A stretch of 64,000 nucleotides of DNA, taken from positions 1-64,000 of the forward strand of contig JASANE010019175.1 of assembly GCA_030248225.1 (NCBI GenBank), given 5' to 3'. The notes under the pieces are model-generated. The model had not been told where the DNA came from and did no database searches. It saw only the letters and a program-made list of their open reading frames with translations. The first letter of the stretch is position 1, and every line of letters starts with the position of its first letter. The position numbers were made by a program, and so were the translations under genes. Of this stretch, positions 12,701 through 25,500 are shown one piece after another. The stretch comes from Trileptium ribeirensis. Lineage: Eukaryota; Nematoda; Enoplea; Enoplida; Thoracostomopsidae.

Positions 12701-13453
12701 TGCACCCGAAGACGAGTGATGCGTGACACATGCAGAAAAGTACAAATTTTCATTATCTTTCCCCATAGTTTCTTCAGTGGAAATTCCACTCACTCCGCTT
12801 CATCAGCACCATGCAACAACAATGATCAATGGTTTCCTGATTTTTTGAAAACGTATGTAACCGTTTATCGGCAAAAAGAGTGGCACTGGTTCAATTTTTC
12901 AAAATAGCGCCAAATTTTCAACAAAAGTATAATAATTACTTTGATATAGGAAATATTCTGTTCCCAAAGCTATTAGTTGCCAGATATTTCTTTTTACTAA
13001 TGCAGTTTTGAAACAGTTATTGAAATATAAAGCCAAATATCGAATCTAGATTTTGTATTAGTATTGAAATAAGACTATCTATTACACGCAAAACTATATA
13101 TCACAAGCTGACAAGAAAATGGGCGGTAGATAAACCCTGATCGGAAACTGCTGATTGAAACACATTTTGCGTTTAACATGATGGTATGGACATTTTGTCC
13201 GACATGTGACATTTCAGATCCAACATAAATATATAAACATCAATACCGTATAATAATTACATAGCTAATCGTTCCATCTCCATCTCAGCCCTGCAAAATA
13301 TAACGAAAATTGAAATCTTCTAACAGTTACAGCGTCATTATAACACTCATCTTCAAGCAACAAACTTCGATAAAAAATAAAACTTACACCATCTAACAGA
13401 AAAGTTAGCTATTACAATAATTATTGTGAAAAATGAGGATATCCGAAATAGTT
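9739..13453. other. Gene-free stretch with dispersed repeat at ~11.6-12.8 kb
   Basis: No supported gene. Words around 11,640-11,900 (e.g. TGGAAATCGGGTTTATTGAA at 11,821) and 12,440-12,700 recur near 22,500-24,500. Around 12,000-12,220 the sequence is built of TCGAT/TTCGTTTCG-like words. The minus ORF at 12,440-12,793 resembles one at 23,533-23,778 because both lie in the same repeat. Confidence 0.5.
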
Positions 13454-13583
13454 CTATTGTATTTTCTTGTCTTTTTCAATTGTTGTAGTAGCTGACGAAG
13501 ATACGGACGATTTCCGCGGAATAACAATTGGTACGAGAAAATATAGCACGCCGGCTGATATATGAACAATAAAATACAAATCC
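13454..13583 (-). CDS. MBOAT last exon with KKxx signal
   Basis: Acceptor CACTAATTTCAG|G. The product DLYFIVHISAGVLYFLVPI, a Ser/Thr-rich tail and a terminal KDKKIQ stop (TAG 13,456-13,454) match the last helix of the family. Lysines at -3 and -4 give the ER-retrieval pattern. Confidence 0.9.
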
Positions 13584-16500
13584 CTGAAATTAGTGAAATT
13601 AATAGTTACTGTGACGGCACGAAAATATTTGAAAACTACTGACCAAAGATTTTATTTCCACTACAATAATTCACCTCACCATTAGTTGAAAATTTACTAA
13701 AAACATGAACCTGGAACCTTCGGCTTTCAGCCTCGGGGGGCAGGATCTCGCCGCGACCACGAAATGGGTACGCCCTCGTTTTTAAATATAAAGTATCGGA
13801 ATTCAGCGTTTTTCAGTACAAAACGCGAAAACAATTATTAATAAATAACAAAACCTGTCTATTAACAGCTATGTTAAACTTATTCACGTGATATTTATGT
13901 GATTTTTACCTTCGGAATAAAATTTAAAAAATATTCTGAGTTTTTGCGACAATCTGGTAGGGGTCGGATCGTTCCAGAAGTGCAAAATTTTGCAAGAGAG
14001 AAAAACCGTGAAATATACGCAATAATAAGATATAATATCAAGGAAATATAAAAATGTCATCTCAAACGTCAATATAGTGAATTATCTGTTAGAAGACCGC
14101 ATATACTATGCAAAAAATTACTGTGGTGTTTTTAAACACAACTTAGAATGTCAAAGAAATTTCGGAGTTCTTCCGCTCAGGCCGTGGAGGCACAGTTTTT
14201 AACAGTATTCTTGTTTCTAATGTTCACACGTGGTTAATCAAGACGTGCGACAGTCAGTTAACTGGCTTAACCAAACACACAAACAAACAAATTTAACAAG
14301 TAAATTAAGGTAAAAAAAATTGCTGTGCTCACTGCATAAACAAGCTTAAAACGAAATATTATTAGATTCACGAGAAGTTAGAGTCACGAATTCGATAATA
14401 AATTGAAAATTCATCAAAATTCGATCAAAATAATTGAAAATATCAAAGACGACAGTAACAAACACACAAACCAGAAGAAGACCACGATGACGTGGTAGTA
14501 ATAGTGACCTAATTATTTAAAAAGGACCGTGCACTTACGCCACGGCATCAAAAAATTATTAATTGTATTTAAGAAAAATTATTAAAAAATAGGAAAAACA
14601 AATTCTTACGCCGCCTATTTTAAAGACAACCAATTATTATTGGCGAAGTTTGACTGGTTTTGGCTTCGAGAGAGACAAGAGATATACCTTAAATTAATCT
14701 GCTGAGATTCCCAATATATTATATTGTCTCGACATGTGTCGAATGGTATTGTTTTTACAAGTTAGACCGTTGAGAAGACGTTGCACGGCGAAGAAAGCAT
14801 TAAAAAGAAACATTCACTAAACAATATTTTCAAACGCGATGTATTTGGGGTACCATCGGCAACCGCTAAAAACCGATGTCTGAGGCAAGTCAATGTCACA
14901 TCATTATCCGCCCAGGAATGAGGGTCCAGAAACCGTCTCAAAATTATTACAGCTATGTATGTATACATCACGGTATCAGTGACCGCTTACAAATCCATTG
15001 AAACTGCGGTTCGTGGCTTCTCTCCGCCAAGCTACAATATAGTACAAAAAGAAAGCAAAATTTGTTCCGTTTCAGATCCAAATTTGCACCAGTTCATTAT
15101 GACAAGTATTTTTTTTCATTGACTCAAAACATGGGATTTATATTTGCAACGCTGCGAAGTTAATTTTAAAAATACAACTAATTATAAAGTTACCATTTTT
15201 CATGGCAGTGGAAACCCTATTGAAATCCGCATAGTGTTTCTATTTTCCAAAGCAGTTCGATTCCAGTAGAATCACTGCTATAAAGATTCCAATAGAATTT
15301 CCGCCACAAACGGAAGAAAGTTAACTTCGAATACAGAATCTAAATGACTCATTTTTAAATTGAGATGCATAATTTGAATTAAAATTTAGTCACATTAATT
15401 GCATTTTATTTCATTGCAATTTCGACAAAATGTCTCTAATATAAACCGATTTTCAGATATCATCTGTTTTAATCTATTATCTGCGAACACATTATCATAG
15501 TTCCGCACACTGCAACAGTTGTTGTGCAGTGTTATTCGTAGCTAAAAATAGGCTAGGACATTAAGTCATAACGATGACGAATGAACGTATCCAAGTGTGA
15601 TCGAAATGTAATGAAACGTTTTGCACATTTCAGATGTAGATTCGGGCAGTATAGAAGTTTGTACATACATATTTTCAGTTTTGGAAATATTGCTTTAGCA
15701 GCACAGACATTCGGTTGTTATATAGAACAAAGACTCACTTAAAAACTCGAAGAGTCGGTTCTACGTGTAAAAGCGCGAAAGCAATAGCGCAAGTTGTTAG
15801 CGCAATGCGAGATACAACAAATGTGAGAACATCGTAAGCAGCCTTCGTTGCTGGTGTCTGAACAGCGTATGGTCGAAAATAACGCCGACCCTGAAGAAAA
15901 TACTAAGTTATATTTGTGCCAAATGTAAGCTATATTTGTTTACAAATTGGCACCAAGACTTCAAATCATACAGCTTACAAGCATAATTTCTTCTCACAGC
16001 CTAGACACAGCTGACACAGGAAAGACTGCACTAAACGAGTGACATTTCTGTAGAAAATCCAATTCCAATAATCTCTAACCGTCCAGTACTAAAACCTATC
16101 GATGAAGGAAAATTTAAATGATTGGGTATGAAATTTACGATCATTTAAAAGCGCTGAAATTACCAGTCTCGTTGAAACTTGCATCTTAAAAACAATTTTG
16201 CTTAAGTATTTTACAGAAATTCGCCAATATAAGTTACGTGCAAAATTTATTCATCAATATAATTCAACTCTTGACGGACTGAACAAACCTTCGATCGATC
16301 AAATCATTGATTATTTCAAACGCAGCACTTACATGGCCTATCGCCGACTTAATAAGACGTTCACCTGTTAAGTGAACCAGGCTCTACCGATATAGCTCTC
16401 TAGCCATAGCTAGTATCAACGTACCACTCGAGCAGCCATTGTAAAGAATGCGGCTGAGAAAAACGCAATATAATATCCGGGAAAGAATCCATGCCACCAA

Positions 16501-19500
16501 GCAGACAACGCAAACGTAGCTAGGGTTCGAAATTGCTGGCCGACCCGATTATATGCGCAGTAACGTAGCCAAATTGCTGTGTTAATATTCCACGCCTCGA
16601 AAGAAGAACGCATGCTGGTCCCGGTCTGAAATACAAAAAAACGATTGAAGATTGTCGAGAACATGGCGCATAATTCAGAAACAACATAATCACAACGACC
16701 AAGAGAAGATGTTATAGTTTTGCATGACGTGCTTGTAGAAAAAAACAAACGCAATAAACAACAAGTGAGCCGCAGAGCGGACAATATTGTCATGCTTGTT
16801 GTGCTATGCTCCGTCGAAATAATATTCTTCAGTTATTCTTGAAAAAAGATAAAATTATTGTGCCTACTTCAACGGCAACAATATCAACATTTGAGACCAA
16901 ATTCCAACGTGCTGCTCCAGATTTCACGTCGTATCCGTTAAAACCGAATCCGGCTGAGTTTGAAACGGCATCGGCTGAAACGACCGGTATTACAGCTGTT
17001 ATATAATGAAAACTCAGTACTGGATTACAGGATCGCATAATATGCAATATCATAACCAAAATATTATTAGAAGGATAAATTAACGTTCCCTTGGAACAGT
17101 CACCTACAACATAATTCGCCAGGAATTGTTCGCTGTATATTGGGCGATATTTTTTATTACTCAAATTTTTTCAAATTCTAAGAATATTCATATCATGTGT
17201 TCGACATGTTTGTTCTAATGTCGTGCGAGAAAAGATTTTAAAAGATACATAACGATATTTAACCAAGCGTGTGTTTGATAGTCGCCAAAACAGAAGTTGG
17301 CATATTATATTCTTCTTTTAACATATGGCAAGTTCAATAAATGCACTGTGATAACTGTGTTTGATGACTGTGGTTTTGATTTTGTTGGTACGAAAGAAAA
17401 CAGAAACATTTCAGAATGCTCTGAGTCTCCAACATAAAGCAATTCCGGCCATTTCATATAGCTGAGGATTGTCTAATATTAGTAATGCGCGCGGTGAAAA
17501 AACGCAGAGAATACGATTAGTTTTCTTTCATTGCGTATTTCGAGGCACCGAAACGGGATATACGGTGGCTCGAGGGTGTTTATCTTTTTCCACGCCCCTT
17601 ACTCGCAAGAATAATACATACTAATTGATTCATCGGTAATGGTCACTGCCGATTTCACAAGTAGTACTACGAACTAATTCGGAACCCACCTGTACTCTCG
17701 CCCTGGAATATCTCACTTGACACAAACGGGGCCGCAGTTTTAAATTATTACATAGCCTATGACGTTATGCTAATCTATCGCTCTTAATTCCTTATTCGCC
17801 ACTTCTTATTCCGATTTACATACAAGGAAAAATACTATATACTATTAATTAAACTAGTAACGGTTAATGTACTTATTTGTGTCGTAACTCGCTAGTGCTT
17901 AACTGTTCCCTGTCGTTCAAAACGATGCTCAATTATAATCCAGCCACAGGTCTACGCATTCTTTGCGCTCCAATATTAACACAATAATCGACAAGTTCGC
18001 AACACGGAAACCCTAGTATAGGCGTTTCTTGTATCCACAGTTAACTTAACTACCGAAGCGCCGAGTATAAGCTCCTTCTTTCTTAAACATGCTAGGAACC
18101 GTAAATCAAAATCATAATCAGAATACCGTGTGCGAGTAAACTTAAGGTGACTCTACCAACCACATTATTTTGTAATTTGCATAAAAATTTTGTTACCGAA
18201 CGGTTATTGATCAAGTGAAATTTGTCGCAAGACTGTTCCAGAACACTCTACACTTCTGCTAAAATATAGACATTTTGTGTTCGCGAAAACTGAAGTAAAA
18301 TACCAAAATTTTTGAACATGAAAATTGGTCGAATTTGAAGCGAATTTTGTTCGCGAACAGCAAAAGCTATAAACTAAAGGTTCGTTTTGTTTATAATGTT
18401 GCTATTATTCGCGAACACTAAATAATCCATATACAAATATGATATGCATTAGGGAACCGAATTTCTGTAAAATGAAAACCTCTAAAATTATGTTCGAGCA
18501 CAATGTATAATTTCCGGCATTTGGATCTGATTTTGACAATTTTCGGTTAGTGAAAAACCAAATGAAATTCAGCATTATTCCGTAATGCGCGACTAAACTT
18601 AACCTGCACCCACAAACTATAATATTTTGTAAAACCCGATGTCGAATCCACACCCATTGTTAACGAACAAGTAAGAAAGGGGATTCGATTCATTGCTAGC
18701 CCAGAAGTAGTGATTCGCAATCGGCCAATAACAGTTCTACGACAATTATTAGTTTTCACTTAATATTCGTCTCTGTTCGCGAACAACTTCAATGTAAATG
18801 CGACGGCATAAACGAAATGGACCTATATTTTGTCATTATGTTCGCGAACATAAACCTCTGTAAATTCAAAAAGCGATAAAATTTCGTTAGCAAACAATTT
18901 TAATGTTCGTGAAAAAGAACACAGCAAATTTTTGTTTGAGTTGATAGAGTTCAGTAACACAATTTTTTCGAAATAACAAAATTGGATAGTCAGCGGGCGC
19001 AAACAGTTTACTCACGCATAACATGGTTTGCGATTCAATATCGTCTATTCAAGTGGAGACACTTAACTTTACTCACACGTTAATGCTGCGGCTTACTTCG
19101 TATCCAGCTTCTCTGGACACCTAGAGACCATAGTTGTACGGAGGTGGGGGTTACCCTCCCGCCGCGCTCCGAAGGAATGAGGGGAAATTTTAGCGAAAAC
19201 TAACAACAATAGGGTGAAAATTTGCAAAAATTGGGTTAAAAATGGTAAAAGTATGGGGAATTAGGAAAAAATTTATCGCAAAAACCGGAGGGGAAATTTT
19301 GAATTAAAAATTTTTGAAATTGACCCATCTCCCCCAAGGACTTCCCCGAGACCACCTACCCCACATAAGCCGACGGACATTCGACAACCCATTCTAGAGA
19401 GACACGCTATCCTTCTACGTACAACTAAATGGAAACAACAAAATTTGGGAATAGTTGTTGTTGCCAGTATTCAGAACTTTAGCGCCATGGAACACCTCAC

Positions 19501-22500
19501 ATGGTGACGACATACATTGTTGTAAACAATTTGCGCTCAAAACAATTAAACTAAGCAATTCAACGGTTAAACTAGTAGCTTGTCGTATAGGAAAGTTGTG
19601 GGTGTTGAATATGTAAGCTAGTGAGAGGTACACAGCTATATTGAGTAATTATTACAAAATGAGCCGAATATCAGCTACATTCGCAACCAAAAATAAGTGC
19701 AATCGATCGTAATTTCGTTTAATCGCAATCGATAGAAATTTCGTTTAATCGAAAATAACCCAAACTTTACAAATTTGACATAAATTTAATTGCGCTAAAA
19801 CCGAAATCGATCGAAGTTTCATTTAATCGAAATTGATTATTTTGCACTTATTGCTGGCCGCGACTGTATCTTGTTTGACTAGTTACGGAGATATGCCCGC
19901 TTAACGCGCATTTGGGAACGAAAAATGTGGAACTACGTAAAGGATAAATTTTTCTACAAAATGAGACCAATAATACCTATATATTTATCTACAGGAGCTA
20001 TTTCAAATGATTCCAAATTGACACTGGACACCAAACGTTTAAGAGAAATGTCTGTCTTGATATGGCCATAACATGTTATAAGGTTGAAACAATCTTCTCG
20101 TATACAGGGTAGACATGCTGGAGTTAAAGCCAACCTAACGTTACACAAACTAAATATTCATAGTAGACTACTGAAATTAATTAGTTTATGCTATGATATT
20201 AGCTAATGACCTAGGCACCCTGAGTATCGCACCATTGTAGCAAGCCATTGGATTTTAAAATATCTCGCAGAAATACGATTGGGGTGTATTTGTTTATCTG
20301 CTACAACTACAAAAACACAGAAACACAGTGCTATAAATCGATAGACCTACCGATTGTCCATGCGAAATAGTACTGCGTTCTTAAAAGTGTCAGGGAAATT
20401 AGCAGATAAATGCCTTCACCCAAGAAAGACCACTTGCCTTCTAAAAATAAAAAATATATAGTAAATTAGCTACATTAAAATCACAACTGTTAAACATATT
20501 AAACAGCTGGCAGTGAGAACACAGCATAGAATGGTAACACTGATAACAAACATGTTAGTGTTCTGCCTGCATCACGTGGTTCGGATCCATATCTAAAACG
20601 CTAAATCCAAAATGCAGAATCGGACGTACATCGAACCAGACGCTACTGTACACGATATTTCCCTTATCTTCTCCAAATTGTGGGCGGAGCTGGAGCAATT
20701 CGTTACTGATCACCTAATACTTTCCCCATATAGAACAGAAATAAGTACTTACTACGACCATTTATGGGGCTATCGCGCTCTCACTTCAGCAGTAGTACCG
20801 GTATAACCAAATGCTAACCTATGCACAGTTAGAAGACTCACGTGTTCGTCGTATTTCCTCCATGTTCGTAGCTCACATACGAAAAACCTGGCCGAATTAC
20901 GCTTTATTTATATAATAAAATAATTCAATACTATACAGCATTCTCAATGGATTATAAATCGTTCATCGATTTTCCTCTTCTAATAATATACGAAACCTTA
21001 TTTGCACAGCGTTGACAAAATTTTAAATTAAATTCTGCACGCCTGTCCTGATTACTAGAGTAAAATGCGAAGGTTTCTAATCAATATTCATGTCGTTCTG
21101 TACAACGCACAACGATTCCAGCGTATAACAACCGAAAACAAATTTGTAAAAACTTTAACATACAAATCATACAATCACGCGCTTACTAAGAACATCTTCG
21201 ACGGGGTATAAATTAGCGATATATCCGGCGGTGAACAGAAAGAACAAAGAAACGGCTATCTTCATAATAACAGGTTTCTGAAAAATATTAATGATATTAT
21301 GCATAGTTAGAAATGGACTTTATTGGTAATATGGAATATTATATTTAAACGTCATCGTAATCGTCTTAGTCTTTAGTGAAGAATATTATTATGGCTTAAC
21401 AAAAGGAATAGTGCGGGTTTCATCTTGGAATTTTTCGGTACCCAGTGGCAAAAAATGGGTGCCCCCGGTTCGTGATATTTGACAAAATTTTTGCCCCATA
21501 CCCCGGTCAAATAAAACCCAGTAAATGACATAAAAACGTGACAAATAAATAGGCCTCGTATATATACCAAGCAACAAAATTTGGAGTCAATGAAGCCTTG
21601 TATTGCTGGTCTGATAGGAGTTAAAGCATACCGCCTATTCTATGTATCACAAAAGTATAGTAGTTTATCGGAAGATGCAGAAATCAACGCATAATCAAAT
21701 CAGTGACGATTGATTAAATTCCTTCCGTAATCCTGGTTAGGCGACAATCGGCCATTAACTTTTTGACGGAACGGATCATTTAACCTATATAACCTATTAT
21801 ATATAGGTAAAACCTATGTATGGAACTATTATTGATGCCATGCACCAACGCGCAATACATAACTAAACAAGTGAAAGCAGACTATATTCTGCTAGGCTCT
21901 CCATTCGCTGAAAATATTGCCAGGGGCATGAAACAGGAGCGATCGATTTTGCCAAGAGAAAACAGCTAAAAATCGTGTCATAAACATGTCAAACTTCTTT
22001 TGATGCATTGAAAAAACTACTTTTAAGCAATTTTTTTTACAAAATTTGACAATTTTTTAACAAAATTTGACAAATTTTTGGCTTCAGGGAGTAATTTTTG
22101 TACACTTTGGCCCAAGTAACCCTGAAGGGCGGAAATAAAATGCAGGCCACGTCGTTCTCGATATACTAAGCCTAAGCTAAAGTCCTCATATGAGACATAC
22201 ACTTTAAGCCTATGCCTAAGTCGGGGCTGCCACGACTTGAGGCCCCCGCTCTAAGCTGTTTTTTCAAACGTTATAACAACCGCCACTCAGGGTTATATGG
22301 ACCCAAATTTTGATCAAATTTTATGCACTTTGGGGGTGTTTTACCAGATTGGAAGCGAAAAAATTTGCCAAGACGCGATGACCCGAGGGAAGCCCAAAAT
22401 TTTGCTAATGGGCATGAACCGGGAACATTCGGTTTTTGACAGGGAGCACTTAAAATGCCATGGGGCCCCACCCCAGCCCCCAATAGGCAGCCCAGTGCTG

Positions 22501-25500
22501 GAAATCGGGTTCATCAACACTAAACCCAAAAAAGACATCAAATGATATTCGTGAATGACTGTCATAACCACCGTATCCAGCATAAGTACAGTGTACCGAG
22601 AATGGTATAGATAAAGCATTCCAGATGTCCTGCGTGCAATATAACCAAAAAATAAAGGACTACACTTCTGGAAATAGGGTTCTTCGATCGTAAAGCCCTT
22701 GAAACGTCTGAAAAGGTGTGATCAAGTTGGACCTAGACAATAACATCACCGTATTCCACGTAATTGAATTCTGAGTGAGTGAGTTAAACGAGCTAACGGT
22801 GACACTTGTGACATTTTGGCAATGTCGGTTATTGGCGTTTTAGTTTGACACGCATATCTCAACTCAGACTGGGTGGAAAGATTCGCGCGATAGATCATTT
22901 GAGTATTTGAAATCTCTATTTGTGCTATTTATTATGCGCGAAAACCGATTACAACATCTTCTCCAGATATATGAGTGAAATTGGGCTCATTTTGTAAGCA
23001 AATAAGCCTTTATAAGACTGCATATTATAATGTTTTGCTAGGCGGTTCTCTTGGGACGTAGGATTTGGGCCAAAACGGGTTCTAAATGGACCCATCAGAC
23101 CCATGAAAATGGTGTCTTGCTATTGTCATTATTTATGCTGCAGGGCTGGATCTAAATGTGTTTCTCAATGGTCCCATAGTACCCAGAGTACACAAAAATG
23201 GTAATATCTCTGTGACTGCTCGAGCTCCTATACGGGTGTTTTGGTCTGATTTTACAGAGCAATCCATTCTCTTTGTAGCTATACATTGCAAGCAAAATAC
23301 TCGACTATACCTTCTCAACCATTCAAGCAACATGGCTGATATTCGGTAACCTATTTTGTAATTTAATGCTCAATATAGATGTGCACATTTCTCTAAATTA
23401 CATATTCAACATTCGGAATTCACCTTGGCGATAAGATAAGCTACTAGGTTGTAATTATTAACACACCCGTCTCATGTCACATACATGCGATATAATGCGA
23501 AATTAAAAAAAATTGGTATTTCTTGCAAAAGTTTATCGAACCATATTTGAGCCCAAAACACACCTGGTAGTGGTCCCAAAAAAGTATTGTTCAGCAAAGC
23601 TATACATCTCGATGAGTTGATTACGGACGGTGGTTTCTATTTTTGATTGACAGTTTGTCTTGCAAAATATGAACTCCGAATAACTAGTACCCACATCAAT
23701 AAATTTGGCAAAGAACCCCCAATTATATTTTTGGGTTACTGTGACCTGAAATATATGGTTTGAGCTCTTAGGGTTCACTTTTGCCGTCGAACTAAAAATC
23801 GTCGAAATTCATCCAAAAATGAGTTATTAGTGACACCAACAGACAAAAAAAGAAATTTTCTTATTCCTATCGCTGTTAGTGAAAACTCCGCTAACTCCGT
23901 TCCATGCGTTTCAACAACTGCAAATTATGTTCATCGACCCTAAACCAATTATTGAGAACTTCTGAAAAACATGGTATATTCGTTTTAGGCTCCGAAAAAA
24001 AGGCCAACGTATTTAGAGTACCGAAAAACCGATATACATACAGACCACTCTTCATGCACTGCACACAACACATACAAAAAAAGAAGACAGAAAACATCTT
24101 GTAAATCGGTTTGTCGATAGAAAATGCCTTGAAAGCCTGAAGAGGTATATTACAGCCAGGCTGGAATATATAATAAAGCCAACGCATTCAGCGCGCTTGA
24201 AAACCTAATATACACCCGTTTGAATGCACAAACACACAATAACATACCAAAATTATTTGCAAAATCAGTATTTTTGGCAAAGTATCGATGAATCAAACCG
24301 GCCCAAAGAGTGGGCCCAAAATTGATGTTAAGCAACGTTGTAGATCTCGATGCGTTGATTCCGAGTTATTGTCTCCATTTTTGACACCTCTTTCGTGAGA
24401 CATAGGCTAGGAAACACGTGTACCCCCACGGCCAGATTGGAAAATAACCCTTAAAACTGGCTTTGGCCATTTTGACGTGGAAACTAGCGTCGGAATTTCT
24501 CGCGTAAAACTAAGTACCATGATATCACCATTACTTTTGCTATCAAACAAAAAGAGTTACGAGTTGCACACACAGTCAAATTTCACGATAATTAGGTTAC
24601 GTTTCAAATCATTCGCTATATTCACAGCCATATTTCTAGAGTTGTATTAACGCGGAATCATTGAGATTTCTAACTATACGAATATAGGTCATCTTTTAAA
24701 TACATGCTGTGTATTAATAACCAACGATACATCTAACAACGTACCACAGCGCTTGGCACTTCGACCGAGCTGGCCTTTTCCACTTGCAGGTGACCGTGCT
24801 AAAATGTAATGCATAAAATATATTGTAAATATACTACAGTTAGCAAATACAACGAAATTGACATGCTGAGCGTCCAAATTAAAAAAGACAAAATAATAAA
24901 CAATAAACAAAAAATATTTTACCTGGTCTCTCATAAACTAGAAGCGGCCCAAGGATTTTCGAGATCCCAAGGTCATGCCATCAGGTAAATTTTGGCTTTA
25001 CCCTGCTCGTGACCGCCAGATATTTTGATATATGAAAACTAGTCGTCCAAACAAAACTTAATATTATAAGAGCGGAAATGAAATGCATGTCATGCCGTTC
25101 TCGAAGAACTTAGTCTAAGCCTACGTCAGTGGAGTTGCCGCCCTTCCCGAACCCCCGCTCTAAGCTCTTTTTAACGACATAGCATTGGCCATTAAATGTG
25201 ACATTGACCTAAATTCCTCAGTTAAATGAAGCGCAGATAGCTGAAATACAAATTTTCAGTAAATATGCGACAAAAACAACTGCAACATGGTGTAAACACA
25301 TTGAAAAGGTGATAAAATACACCAAAAACACAAGTTAACGTGAGGCACAGTTTTCCTACAGATAACATGGTTGGAAATTCTCCGACGTATTTCTGGTTGA
25401 CACAAGTTGTAAATCGTTCCTCTAGCTCAAACTACTTTGGTCCTGTGGAGAGACCAGTTAACAATAATTGGAATACAACGAATTGGTTTAAATTATTGTA

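Noticed and set aside
25380..25460. TGLSTGPK text as an MBOAT exon
   Set aside because: A stop follows immediately, and the true exon with CGPFSFYSDY was found at 30.8-31.0 kb.
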